Source of the DNA: Proteiniphilum sp. UBA5384
GTDB taxonomy: Bacteria; Bacteroidota; Bacteroidia; Bacteroidales; Dysgonomonadaceae
Length of the DNA stretch: 64,000 nt
Assembly: GCF_002410825.1 (NCBI RefSeq)
Contig: NZ_DHOS01000010.1
Span: 270,033-334,032, forward strand
Direction: 5' to 3'
The position numbers were made by a program, and so were the translations under genes. The notes beneath the pieces were generated by a model. That model was not told where the DNA came from, ran no database searches, and saw only the letters and a program-made list of their open reading frames with translations. Each line of letters begins with the position of its first letter. The stretch's first letter is position 1. Positions 1 through 9,061 of the stretch are shown here, piece by piece.

Positions 1-1
1 A

Positions 2-334
2 GTGGGAGACAAAGTAGTGGTGCGGCTGACCGTGAGGAGCGATCGTGATATGGAGTTTGTCCATCTGAAGGATATGCGTGCTGCCGCATTCGAGCCGGTC
101 AATCAGATTTCTGCCATGGGGTGGCAGAACGGAATCCCTTATTATCAAACGTCGAAAGATGCCTCTACCGGATTCTATTTCGATAATTTGCCGCGGGGTA
201 CCTACCTGTTCGAGTATGCGGTATATGTGAATCGGCCGGGCATCTATTCCAACGGGATTACCACCATCCAAAGTATGTATGCTCCTGAGTTTACATCACA
301 TACCGCCGGAATGAGAATTATTGTTAAAGAATAA
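2..334 (+). CDS. C-terminal end of an alpha-2-macroglobulin family protein (5' truncated by window)
   Basis: The frame is already open at the window edge, so only the last ~110 residues are present and the start lies outside. The visible part has an F-x-N-L-P-R-G-T-Y-x-F-E-Y segment and a Y-A-P-E-F-T-S-H segment near the end. Both are characteristic of the last macroglobulin-like domain of the large (~1,800-residue) bacterial alpha-2-macroglobulin proteins of Bacteroidetes. Family members are exported envelope proteins thought to trap proteases through a bait region and, in many, a thioester; neither lies in the visible part. The gene ends ~100 bp before the DUF1573 gene, which has its own promoter-like element. 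The family assignment rests on recognised tail motifs only. Confidence 0.75.
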   Translation: MGDKVVVRLTVRSDRDMEFVHLKDMRAAAFEPVNQISAMGWQNGIPYYQTSKDASTGFYFDNLPRGTYLFEYAVYVNRPGIYSNGITTIQSMYAPEFTSHTAGMRIIVKE

Positions 335-355
335 ACAAGCTTTAAACGAATTTGT

Positions 356-363
356 TACTTTTG
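356..363 (+). promoter_or_regulatory. Bacteroidetes -7 promoter element for the DUF1573 gene
   Basis: TACTTTTG matches the Bacteroidetes primary sigma -7 consensus TAnnTTTG. It lies about 70 bp upstream of the DUF1573 start codon, after the stop of the preceding gene. I do not see a well-placed -33 TTTG. Confidence 0.5.
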
Positions 364-431
364 TATCTGTATAAACAAAGAGATGTTACCAATGCATGAG
401 AGGGTAATGATGAAAAATAAATAATGGAAAG

Positions 432-824
432 ATGAAAAAATTGAGTTTAGTAGTATTATTGACTGTTTTTGTGGGCAGTATGGCTTTTTCTCAGAAGCAG
501 AATAATCCGGAAATGGATTTTAAGAGAACGGAGCATAATTTCGGTATTATCAAAGAAGAGATGGGTTCGGTTTCTACACAGTTTGAATTTACCAATACAG
601 GTAAAAGTCCGCTTATCATCCAACGAGTATCGGCATCTTGCGGTTGCACTACTCCCAGTTATACCAAAGAACCGGTATTGCCGGGCAAATCGGGGACTAT
701 CTCCGCCACTTATTCCACCGTGCGGCGTCCCGGCACATTTAACAAGACGATCCGGGTATACACGAATGTCCCGGATACGGTATATGTGCTCACTATTAAA
801 GGAAATGTAACACCCAAACAATAA
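432..824 (+). CDS. DUF1573 domain-containing secreted protein
   Basis: This 130-residue protein begins with a signal peptide of about 20 residues ending in F-S-Q. The rest is one immunoglobulin-like DUF1573 domain, recognised by H-x-F-G-x-I near residue 36, the F-x-F-x-N-T-G-x-x-P-L-x-I pattern, and S-x-x-C-G-C-T-T-P near residues 69-75. It ends in an I-x-G-x-V strand. The family is widespread in Bacteroidetes, often in many copies per genome. It resembles HYDIN/ASPM-type beta-sandwich domains, and its role is not established; binding or scaffolding in the periplasm is usually assumed. It appears to be a single-gene unit, with its own -7 element upstream and an intrinsic terminator 25 bp downstream. 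Confidence 0.9.
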   Translation: MKKLSLVVLLTVFVGSMAFSQKQNNPEMDFKRTEHNFGIIKEEMGSVSTQFEFTNTGKSPLIIQRVSASCGCTTPSYTKEPVLPGKSGTISATYSTVRRPGTFNKTIRVYTNVPDTVYVLTIKGNVTPKQ

Positions 825-849
825 ATATCGTTTCGATAGGAAATAAAGG

Positions 850-888
850 CCGGATGAACTATCTTTGTAGAAGTTCATTCGGTTTTTT
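850..888 (+). terminator. Intrinsic terminator after the DUF1573 gene
   Basis: A 10-bp stem (850-859 pairing with 873-882, one G-T pair) encloses a 13-nt loop and runs directly into six T residues (883-888). The loop contains TATCTTTG, which also fits the -7 promoter consensus. It could therefore double as a start signal for meaB about 100 bp downstream. Confidence 0.8.
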
Positions 889-990
889 AATTAAATACGC
901 AAGGTTCGTATGTGTATTTGAAATATATGTAACTAAAACCAAGGTCTTTAGATGCAATTACACAATTTACGAAACTTCAAGAATAAAGAT

Positions 991-2085
991 ATGATGGAAC
1001 ATCCCGAAAACGATCCGAGGTATAAAGGGCTTATTGTCAATAAAGGAGTCTCCCGACCACCAAGTGTGAATCCGTACTTGCAGAAAAAGAGCAGGGAACA
1101 AGAGCGTTCTGTGACAGACTATGTTGAAGGTATCCTGGCGGGTAACAGGGTGGTACTTAGCCAGGCCGTGACCTTGGTAGAGAGTTCACGTCCTGATCAT
1201 CAGGAAAAAGCACAGGCCATTATCGAACAGTGCCTTCCTCATGCCGGTAATTCTATCCGTGTAGGGATTACCGGTGTCCCCGGAGCAGGTAAGAGCACCT
1301 CTATCGACGCGTTCGGGATGCATCTGCTGCGAAAGGGTCATAAGCTGGCAGTGCTGGCTATCGACCCGTCGAGTGAACGATCGAAGGGCAGTATCCTCGG
1401 TGATAAAACAAGGATGGAAAAACTCTCTTTGGAACAGGATGCTTTTATTCGGCCTTCTCCTGCCGCAGGATCATTGGGTGGGGTAGCCCGTAAGACCCGG
1501 GAGACCATTGTCCTTTGTGAAGCAGCCGGATTTGATTATCTGTTTGTGGAGACCGTGGGAGTAGGGCAGTCGGAGACCGCTGTCCATTCAATGGTCGATT
1601 TCTTTTTGTTGATCCAACTCGCCGGCACGGGTGATGAGTTGCAGGGCATCAAGCGGGGGATTATGGAGATGGCTGACGGTATCGTGATCAATAAAGCCGA
1701 CGGAGATAACATTGAAAAGGCGAAGATGGCGCAGCGTCATTTCAGCAATGCGTTGCATCTTTTTCCGCTTCCCGAGTCGGGATGGTTGCCCAAGGTGCTA
1801 ACCTATTCGGGATATTATAGCCTTGGCATTCCTGAAGTTTGGGAGATGATTCATGAATATATCGATTTTGTGAAGGAAAACGGCTATTTCAATCGCAAGC
1901 GGAATGAGCAGGCTAAATATTGGATGTATGAAACCATTAATGAGCAATTACGCAACAGTTTTTACCGGGATCCGGAGATTGCCGGGTTATTGGAGAAACT
2001 GGAAGATGATGTCCTCTGTAACCGTAAAAGTTCCTTTATTGCCGCCAGGGAGGCGCTGGACCTCTTTTACTTGAAGAAAAGGTGA
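991..2085 (+). CDS. meaB: Methylmalonyl-CoA mutase-associated GTPase MeaB
   Basis: MeaB is a G3E-family P-loop GTPase. It acts as chaperone and reactivator of B12-dependent methylmalonyl-CoA mutase by gating adenosylcobalamin loading and protecting the radical enzyme. The Walker A motif G-V-P-G-A-G-K-S-T lies near residue 95. It is followed by the family signatures A-V-L-A-I-D-P-S-S, G-S-I-L-G-D-K-T-R-M and V-E-T-V-G-V-G-Q-S-E, and by N-K-A-D as the base-recognition motif. From the ATG at 991 the protein is 364 residues, a normal length. An in-frame ATG at 952 would add 13 residues that look unrelated to the family, and an ATG at 994 is equally possible. The mutase subunits are not in this window. 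Its presence implies succinate-propionate metabolism. Confidence 0.93.
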   Translation: MMEHPENDPRYKGLIVNKGVSRPPSVNPYLQKKSREQERSVTDYVEGILAGNRVVLSQAVTLVESSRPDHQEKAQAIIEQCLPHAGNSIRVGITGVPGAGKSTSIDAFGMHLLRKGHKLAVLAIDPSSERSKGSILGDKTRMEKLSLEQDAFIRPSPAAGSLGGVARKTRETIVLCEAAGFDYLFVETVGVGQSETAVHSMVDFFLLIQLAGTGDELQGIKRGIMEMADGIVINKADGDNIEKAKMAQRHFSNALHLFPLPESGWLPKVLTYSGYYSLGIPEVWEMIHEYIDFVKENGYFNRKRNEQAKYWMYETINEQLRNSFYRDPEIAGLLEKLEDDVLCNRKSSFIAAREALDLFYLKKR

Positions 2086-2281
2086 GATTTGAAGACAGTA
2101 TCAGTACACTTTGATAAATGAGAGAGCACCGTTTTTTGAATTCTTTTAGCCTTAAATAAAAATATATTATAAAAGTTTCGATGGTTAGTTTTCGAACAAG
2201 TTTGCCCTTTACTCTTTGGGCTGAATGAAAAAATCCCTATAAATGGGGATAATATATGTGAATAATTATTAGTTATTGGGA

Positions 2282-2456
2282 TTGTATACCTCAATTGGTA
2301 TTATTAATTTTGTAAACCGGAAAATAAGCAGGGTGATTTCAAATTGATAGCAAGAATGGAGTAAAAATAGAAATATTTAATTACATTTGCGGTGTTTGTT
2401 TGTTTTTGGTTATAAATGGAGCGTTGCTTTGATATTTTTTTTGCAGGTTAATTTTG
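2282..2456 (+). promoter_or_regulatory. AT-rich regulatory region with three -7-like elements ahead of the peptidase/receptor locus
   Basis: The 543 bp between meaB and the next start codon hold no credible gene. Three sequences match TAnnTTTG: TAATTTTG at 2305-2312, TACATTTG at 2382-2389 and TAATTTTG at 2449-2456. The first has a TTG exactly 20 bp upstream (2282-2284), the usual -33 spacing. The third has a TTG 22 bp upstream. All point towards the gene starting at 2629 and would give leaders of roughly 170-310 nt. Confidence 0.5.
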
Positions 2457-2628
2457 TAAAGTTGATTAAAATCACATAATTACAATATATTATTGTATCG
2501 GAATCCCTTTACGGTTTTTTATTAAATAGCAAATAAGAGCTCAATGATTATCATCTATTTCTTGTTTGTTTATTTATTTCTGTCTGCTTTATTATGAAAG
2601 TTTGTCCTTCTTATTAAATTACTTTAAA

Positions 2629-4785
2629 ATGAAAATTCGTTCTACTCTCATTGTTTTATTACTATCCACTGTCTCCTGTGCATCCCTGTTTGCAGGGAAA
2701 AGAACAGGGTGTTTTGCAATTGTTGTTGATAAAGAGGTGATGGAAAATTGTGGTGCTTCCATCCATAAATATGCAGCTTCTGTCGAAGCGGATGGTCTCA
2801 GAACGCATATTATTGTAGATAAATGGAATATTCCGGATTCCATCAGGGGGGTGTTATACGCTTTATATAAAACAGATAATCTGGAAGGTGCCGTATTTGT
2901 AGGAGATATACCTGTCCCGATGATTCGTAATGGGCAGCATCTTACCACCGCATTCAAAATGGATCAGCGAAGACCATGGGATCAATCTTCCGTTCCGTCC
3001 GACAGATTTTATGATGATTTTGGTTTGAAATTCGATTATATCCGGAAAGATAGCGTCAATACTCTCTATCATTATTATAATTTGTCTCCTGAAGGGGCAC
3101 AATCGGTAAACAGTGAAATTTACAGCGCAAGGATTAAACCTCCCCAGTATGAGGGTAAGACGAGATTCGAGTTGATTGATAGTTATCTGGAAAAGGTAGT
3201 GCGGGAGAAGCAAAATACAAGAAAAATATCCAACATTACCTATTTTACCGGCCATGGTTATAATTCCAATTGCATGGTTGCAAGGGCCGATGAAAGGATA
3301 GCACTCACCTCCCAGTTTGTCAATCTGGCCAATGGGAAGGGAATGCTGAATTATATCGACCATAGTTATGATGATTATGTGAAACATCGCCTGATGGCTG
3401 AGGTGGGGAGGGAAGATCTGGATGTGGCCATACTGCATCATCATGGTGCGGATGATACACAGCTTCTCAATGGCGCTCCGGTGAAAAGTATGGCCGGTGA
3501 ATGGCTGGAAATGGCCCGGAAATTTTTCAGGGGAAAAGTCCGTAATGCCAAAGACTCGGTCGCATCGAAACAATATTATATTGATAATTATAATATACCG
3601 GAATCATGGTTGGCAAATGTCTTCAATCCGGAGATCGTAATACAGGATAGTTTGCAGGACGCTTTGTTGGATTTGCATATTGAAGACTTGGAGAATTATA
3701 AATCCGGCGCCCGTTTTGTACTGTTGGACGCCTGTTTTACCGGCTCTTTCCATCTTGATGATTATATCAGCGGACATTATATTTTTAACCCGGGCCATAC
3801 CGTAGTGGTGAAGGCTAGTTCTGTGAATTCCTTGCAGGATGTATGGTCTTATCAGTTGATTGGATTGCTGGATCTTGGCGTGAGCGTGGGGAATTGGGCA
3901 AAAGAACTCTTTACTCTCGAGTCGCATCTTATCGGTGATCCTACCTACCGGTATGTGAGTAACCGGAGTGATTTGAACGGATTGAATGATGCCATAGCAT
4001 ACAGGAGAGACGATGTCAGATATTGGAAAGGACTGTTGAAGGATCATAATCCGGAAGTGGAAGCATTGGCCATAAAGATGCTTTTTAATAGCGGAAATAT
4101 TTCGACCGAAGAACTCTACCGTATTCAGACGGAAAATCTCAAACCTACTGTACGCCTTATGGCTTATTACCTGACTCATAAAAAATACAACGAGATGATG
4201 GTTCCATCCATCAAGGCCGGATTGTACGACAGCTATGAACTGATACGCCGGTTCGCTGCCCGCGACGCATCCGACAATCAGTCCCCCCTTCTCTTGGAGG
4301 ATATCATTAAACTCCGCTTGTCGCCGGGGGTAACCAAAAGAGTGGACTTCCAGCTGAAAGGTGCAACCGACGTATATCCCAAAGAGGCAGTCCTTGCGGC
4401 ATACGATGCGGAACTGAAAGGAAAAGAAGGGATATGGTATGAACAGAAAGCCGAAGAGAGAAAAAGACTGGAAAATTCGCTCACCGGAACTGAGACTGCT
4501 TTTAAGAAGCTACTTGATCCTGCGGTTGAACCCCGTAACAAACGATTTACAATCACCGGGCTGAGGAATTCTAATAATGTGGCTTATCTCGACCAGTTGT
4601 TCATTTTTATGAAAGACTCGGATGATCATGACTTGAGAGTGCTGTTGGCAGAGGCATTCGGATGGTTTACCCACTCATGGAAAAGGGATGAGATCGTGGC
4701 GTTTTGTACTGCACAGGCTGCCGTAGAGAGTGATGAGGCTGTGAAGAATGAACTGTTGCGGACAGTAAGTAGATTGACAGATTGA
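2629..4785 (+). CDS. Exported C25-like (clan CD) cysteine peptidase with HEAT-repeat-like tail, paralogue 1
   Basis: The 718-residue protein has a signal sequence (cleavage likely after A22; C17 could be a weak lipobox). The N-terminal two-thirds resembles peptidase family C25 (gingipain type). It has F-V-G-D-I-P-V-P near residue 90, S-S-V-P-S-D-R-F-Y-D-D near 125, a strand ending T-G-H-G (H209), a second strand ending H-H-H-G (270-273), and L-L-D-A-C-F-T-G with Cys369. A hydrophobic strand then H-G, and another then D-A-C, is the clan CD His/Cys dyad pattern; H272/C369 is my preferred pair. From ~455 to the end are helical repeats resembling HEAT repeats, closing on A-E-A-F-G-W-F. No type IX secretion C-terminal domain is visible. 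The ATG at 2629 is chosen because it starts the signal peptide. Two paralogues lie at 10647 and 12817. The substrate is unknown. Confidence 0.75.
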   Translation: MKIRSTLIVLLLSTVSCASLFAGKRTGCFAIVVDKEVMENCGASIHKYAASVEADGLRTHIIVDKWNIPDSIRGVLYALYKTDNLEGAVFVGDIPVPMIRNGQHLTTAFKMDQRRPWDQSSVPSDRFYDDFGLKFDYIRKDSVNTLYHYYNLSPEGAQSVNSEIYSARIKPPQYEGKTRFELIDSYLEKVVREKQNTRKISNITYFTGHGYNSNCMVARADERIALTSQFVNLANGKGMLNYIDHSYDDYVKHRLMAEVGREDLDVAILHHHGADDTQLLNGAPVKSMAGEWLEMARKFFRGKVRNAKDSVASKQYYIDNYNIPESWLANVFNPEIVIQDSLQDALLDLHIEDLENYKSGARFVLLDACFTGSFHLDDYISGHYIFNPGHTVVVKASSVNSLQDVWSYQLIGLLDLGVSVGNWAKELFTLESHLIGDPTYRYVSNRSDLNGLNDAIAYRRDDVRYWKGLLKDHNPEVEALAIKMLFNSGNISTEELYRIQTENLKPTVRLMAYYLTHKKYNEMMVPSIKAGLYDSYELIRRFAARDASDNQSPLLLEDIIKLRLSPGVTKRVDFQLKGATDVYPKEAVLAAYDAELKGKEGIWYEQKAEERKRLENSLTGTETAFKKLLDPAVEPRNKRFTITGLRNSNNVAYLDQLFIFMKDSDDHDLRVLLAEAFGWFTHSWKRDEIVAFCTAQAAVESDEAVKNELLRTVSRLTD

Positions 4786-4895
4786 TTGTTTCAGTTAATT
4801 CTATTAGATATTATATTGATTAAGGAATAAGATAATTGGTAATCTGACATCTAAAATCTTATTCGATATAAACTCTATTTTAATGGTAATAAATT

Positions 4896-7784
4896 ATGGA
4901 TAAAAACGGAAATGTGAACCCGAGATATGTGGAATGGAAATCACTATCGCATGTATTGGTTTTGATAATAGTGCTGACATCGGGATCTGTTCAGAGTTAT
5001 GGACAAACCGGTTCCGCCACATTGAAAGGAAAAGTAGTAGAATCTGAAAATGAAAATATAGCGATTGAATTTGCTACTGTGCAGATCTTACCCCTGGGGG
5101 TGGGGACAGCTACTAACAGCAAGGGTGAATTTCAGTTCAACCAGCTATATCCGGGGCGTATCAATGTGAAAATCGATTTTATGGGAATGGAAACAATTGA
5201 TACTACCCTCACGATTGTTCCGGGAGTTACTGATATGATTTTTAAAATGAAACAAAGCACCTTTAGGTTGCTGGAAGTCACGATAGTAGCCCAGGAAAGT
5301 AAGGCGGGAAAAGCAACTTCATCTACTATCTCGAGACAGGCTATGGACCACCTTCAAACCTCTTCGCTGAGGGATATTATGCAACTTTTACCGGGAGGAA
5401 TCGTATCTCCTGAAAGCGGGCTTGCTACCGCCAAGACGTTTACTATCAGAAGTCTTGGTGCAGATCGTTTGAATGTAAATATCCCCACACCTACCGATGC
5501 TGCCAATATGAATAGCATGGGTACTGCCATTATTATTGATGGAGCCCCTTTATCGAATAATGCCAATCTGCAAACCCTATCACCCTCTATCAGTGGCAGC
5601 GGGGGGACGATTGGTGGTGGATCATCACCCAATACAGGGCTTGATGTGCGTTCACTCTCGACGGATAATATCGAGTCGGTGGAGGTGATCCGCGGTATTC
5701 CTTCGGTAGAACATGGGGATCTTACTTCGGGAGCGGTTATTATACGATCGAAAGCAGGACGTGAGCCGCTGACAATACGGCTTAAAACAGATCCGAATGT
5801 TTATCAGGCTTCGGTAAGCAAAGGTGTGAGCTTGGGTGAAGGAAAAGGAAATTTGAATCTTAGCGGTGATTATGCGTATGGTGTCACGGATGCTACAAAA
5901 GCATACGCCTATTATCAACGGGCTACCGCCCGGGCAATGTACTCCAACCGGTTCGGAAGTATTTTCAGCAATACTTCGTTTGATTTTTCCCTTGGAAAGG
6001 ATACCCGGGATAAGAATCCCGATGACCTGCGGAGCCAACTTGAAACAGGTGCCCGGGATGTGGGGCTGCGGTTCAATACAAATGGAACATGGAATCTCAA
6101 TAAAGGTTGGATGAAAAACGTGAAATATACCCTTTCGGGAAGTTACCGGGATAAACATTCTTATAGCAGGGAACTTCTCGGGAATGCTTTTGCAGCCTAT
6201 TCTATGTCCAATACCGATGGGGCTATATTGAGCAACAGACCCGGTCAAAAGGTATATGATGCCGATGGAAAAGAGTTGACCCATATCCCTTCGAACGAGG
6301 CCAACCTGATTGCCACCTATCTCCCGAACGAATATAAAAGCAGCTATGATATTTACGGAAAGGAAATCAATCTGTTTGCCAATGTGAATGCTTCCTTCTC
6401 GAAAAAAGTGGACAATGTGATGAACAGAATCCTCGTGGGAGTGAACTTTAAGACCGATGGAAATCTTGGCGATGGGAAGGTGTATGACCTGAACAATCCC
6501 CCTCTGCGAAGTAACACTTCGGAGAATTCATCCCCCAGACCCCGGAAATACTCATCCATACCTTTTGTGAACCAGTTCTCGCTGTATGGCGAAGAAAATT
6601 TCTTATGGAGCATTGCCGATCGGGAGTTAACTATACAGGCCGGTATGCGTTATGACCATATAAATGCCAAAAGTGTTTTTTCTCCCCGTTCTAATTTTTC
6701 TTTTGACATCCTTCCCGGTAAATTGTGGCTGCGGGGAGGTCTTGGGGTGACAGCAAAAGCCCCTACCGTTTTGTATCTCTATCCGGAAGATGCTTATTAC
6801 GATTTTGTCCATTTCAATACACTCAATTCTTCTTTTATACCTGAGAATGAGCAACTTTTTTTGGCATCTACGAGAGTATTCAATACAGAGAACAAGGATC
6901 TCAAGATTGCTACAAATCATAAGAAAGAGGTAGGAGTCGATCTGAGAATTAATAAAATGCGGTTTTCCGTCACAGCCTATGATGAACAGCTAAGAGATGG
7001 TTACAGGTTGGCGAGAACCATAGATTCCTACAGATGGCTGGAGTATATCGAATATGAGGAGGCGACCCATAATCCGGGCGCAATCCCAACGTTACGAGAG
7101 AAGGATAAACATAATATTTTTATCTCTTTTGCTACTCCTTTGAATGATGCCAGATCGCATAACCGGGGAGTGGAGTTCGATTTTGATTTCGGCCGTATCA
7201 ATGCCATACGTACCTCCTTTGTATTGAATGGAGCCTATATGCGTTCCACCGACTGGAATGAAGGGTATAGCTTCAGTAATCAGAAGAATCGCAATGAGCT
7301 GGAAAGAAATGTGGGTATTTATGAAAAAGGAGTGGAGAAACTGCAGAGGGAGCGTTTGACTACTACACTGAGAGCTACTCATAATATTCCTTCCATAGGA
7401 TTTGTACTGACTGCTACTGCGCAGGTGAGCTGGTTAAACAAATACTGGAACAATTATGGCAATGACACCACTTTTGTGGCTTATATCTCGAGGTTGGACG
7501 GAAAAGTAAAGCCTTTCGACAATTCACTGAAAGAGGATCCCGAGTTTGCCTATTTGTTTGAGAGCCGAAGTTCCACCAGGGAAGTGGTAGAATCTTATTT
7601 TCCCGTACTACTGCTTAACTTCCATCTCACTAAAGAGATCGGGGAGAATCTGAAAGCTTCGTTTTATGTGAATAATATGTTTAATCGCAGACCGTTATAC
7701 GAAACGAAGCGTTCACCCGGTTCTTTTATCAGGCTTAATATTCCCATGTATTTCGGGTTTGAACTTATGGTAAAACTAAAATAA
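4896..7784 (+). CDS. TonB-dependent outer-membrane receptor (carboxypeptidase-regulatory domain, plug, barrel)
   Basis: The 962-residue protein has an N-terminal signal segment ending near residue 37. A carboxypeptidase-like regulatory beta-sandwich follows (~41-125; G-x-V-x-E-x-x, F-A-T-V-x-I, T-N-S-K-G-E-F-x-F). The plug (~145-285) includes L-R-D-I-M-Q-L-L-P-G-G and the E-S-V-E-V-I-R-G-I-P-S-V-E-H-G-D signature. The rest is a 22-strand-type barrel with E-x-G-x-D near the middle and N-N-M-F-N-R-R-P near the end. Such receptors import large or scarce ligands across the outer membrane using TonB energy. There is no SusD partner; the next genes encode a DUF4876-like lipoprotein and a DUF6850-like barrel. 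It sits 110 bp after peptidase paralogue 1 with no clear promoter between them, so cotranscription is plausible. The ligand cannot be read from sequence. Confidence 0.92.
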   Translation: MDKNGNVNPRYVEWKSLSHVLVLIIVLTSGSVQSYGQTGSATLKGKVVESENENIAIEFATVQILPLGVGTATNSKGEFQFNQLYPGRINVKIDFMGMETIDTTLTIVPGVTDMIFKMKQSTFRLLEVTIVAQESKAGKATSSTISRQAMDHLQTSSLRDIMQLLPGGIVSPESGLATAKTFTIRSLGADRLNVNIPTPTDAANMNSMGTAIIIDGAPLSNNANLQTLSPSISGSGGTIGGGSSPNTGLDVRSLSTDNIESVEVIRGIPSVEHGDLTSGAVIIRSKAGREPLTIRLKTDPNVYQASVSKGVSLGEGKGNLNLSGDYAYGVTDATKAYAYYQRATARAMYSNRFGSIFSNTSFDFSLGKDTRDKNPDDLRSQLETGARDVGLRFNTNGTWNLNKGWMKNVKYTLSGSYRDKHSYSRELLGNAFAAYSMSNTDGAILSNRPGQKVYDADGKELTHIPSNEANLIATYLPNEYKSSYDIYGKEINLFANVNASFSKKVDNVMNRILVGVNFKTDGNLGDGKVYDLNNPPLRSNTSENSSPRPRKYSSIPFVNQFSLYGEENFLWSIADRELTIQAGMRYDHINAKSVFSPRSNFSFDILPGKLWLRGGLGVTAKAPTVLYLYPEDAYYDFVHFNTLNSSFIPENEQLFLASTRVFNTENKDLKIATNHKKEVGVDLRINKMRFSVTAYDEQLRDGYRLARTIDSYRWLEYIEYEEATHNPGAIPTLREKDKHNIFISFATPLNDARSHNRGVEFDFDFGRINAIRTSFVLNGAYMRSTDWNEGYSFSNQKNRNELERNVGIYEKGVEKLQRERLTTTLRATHNIPSIGFVLTATAQVSWLNKYWNNYGNDTTFVAYISRLDGKVKPFDNSLKEDPEFAYLFESRSSTREVVESYFPVLLLNFHLTKEIGENLKASFYVNNMFNRRPLYETKRSPGSFIRLNIPMYFGFELMVKLK

Positions 7785-7827
7785 GCATTCCTCCCATTTG
7801 GAATATGTTGGTAAAAATTTTAACAAT

Positions 7828-9048
7828 ATGAGACATATAAAATATATATACGCCATATTTCTTCTCTTTCTGTTTATAACTGTCTCCTGTGAGCAGTTTC
7901 GGGATGTTTCGAACATCAAGGAAGTGGAGTCATTAAGTGCAAAGATCAATATTTCGTTTGACCTCCAAGGAGCTCCTATGCCGGATGAAGTAAAAGTCAG
8001 GCTGACCAATTTTACGGAAAGATATGAACTAGGGGTTGCCGTATCACCCGAAGGAGATATCAAGGTGGATAATATTATTCCCGGTATCTATACCGTTACG
8101 GTCAGTGCCGAGAAGAATGAGGATGGTTTTACCTATAATTACAATGGTAATGCCGTGAATGTGAATATTGTGACCAATGATAAGCAAATCGATGTAAAAG
8201 TGGGAGCCTCACGGGCAGGCGCGCTTGTCTTTAAAGAGGTTTTCTACTGTGGATCAAAGACACCTTCAGGAGGTTCTTATTTCCGGGACCAGTTTTATGA
8301 GATCTACAATAACAGTGAGATCGAACAAAATGTAAGAGGACTTGCCATCGGGTATCTTAATCCGAATACAGCAACAGCCAATCTGCCGGTATGGCCCGGT
8401 CCCGATGCAGATAAATATGTCTATGCTTCCAATATCTGGCAGATACCCGATACCGCTGATTTCCCGTTAAATCCGGGAGAATCGATTATTATAGCGCAGA
8501 TGGCGGATGATCACAAAAAAAGCAATTTAAACCCCAGCTCGCCGGTGAATTTGTTGAGTGCTGAGTTTGAAGGATTGGTAAAGACCACAGCGCTGATACA
8601 GGATAACCCCGCTATTAATATGAGTATGGCTTTCTGGCCTTCACCATTACCTCAATGGTTGACTACCGTCTTTGGGGGTGCATTTGTTATCTTCTATCCT
8701 CCCGGGCCCATAGATCCTAACAGCCCTACTGAGACTGTAAGTCCGGAAGGCTCTACCGCCAAAAGTTACCGGATACCCATAGAAGTGGTGATAGATGCGT
8801 TGGAGAATGTAGGTAATCCCAATCAGATGCAGCTTAAACGAGTGCCTGCCATGCTCGATGCGGGTGCGGCCACGGTAAATGGCACTTATTTGAGTAAGAG
8901 TGTGGCCCGGAAAGTGAAGGAGACCTTGCCCGACGGGAGGGTTATCCTGCAAGACACCAATAATAGTACCGACGATTTTGAAGTGATGGATCCACCGGTT
9001 ATCAGGAGATACGATGTGAAAGTCCCATCCTGGAATACATGGAAATAG
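7828..9048 (+). CDS. DUF4876-type surface/periplasmic lipoprotein
   Basis: Starting at the ATG at 7828 gives 406 residues. The start is a lysine-containing N-terminus, a hydrophobic stretch and T-V-S-C with Cys21 as the likely lipidated residue. The ATG-less extension back to 7798 would bury the signal peptide. Residues ~30-125 look like a beta-sandwich that carries G-I-Y-T-V-T-V. The following ~250 residues begin with V-F-K-E-V-F-Y-C-G and F-Y-E-I-Y-N-N-S, a lamin-tail-like pattern typical of the DUF4876 family. DUF4876 proteins commonly follow a TonB-dependent receptor in Bacteroidetes. I infer that it is the ligand-binding partner of the receptor 43 bp upstream, replacing SusD. Function is unproven, and the DUF number is from memory of the family pattern. 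Confidence 0.75.
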   Translation: MRHIKYIYAIFLLFLFITVSCEQFRDVSNIKEVESLSAKINISFDLQGAPMPDEVKVRLTNFTERYELGVAVSPEGDIKVDNIIPGIYTVTVSAEKNEDGFTYNYNGNAVNVNIVTNDKQIDVKVGASRAGALVFKEVFYCGSKTPSGGSYFRDQFYEIYNNSEIEQNVRGLAIGYLNPNTATANLPVWPGPDADKYVYASNIWQIPDTADFPLNPGESIIIAQMADDHKKSNLNPSSPVNLLSAEFEGLVKTTALIQDNPAINMSMAFWPSPLPQWLTTVFGGAFVIFYPPGPIDPNSPTETVSPEGSTAKSYRIPIEVVIDALENVGNPNQMQLKRVPAMLDAGAATVNGTYLSKSVARKVKETLPDGRVILQDTNNSTDDFEVMDPPVIRRYDVKVPSWNTWK

Positions 9049-9061
9049 CGTTTAACAGGTT

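Noticed and set aside
952..990. Upstream ATG as the meaB start
   Set aside because: The 13 extra residues do not resemble MeaB N-termini, and an ATG pair at 991/994 gives the usual length.
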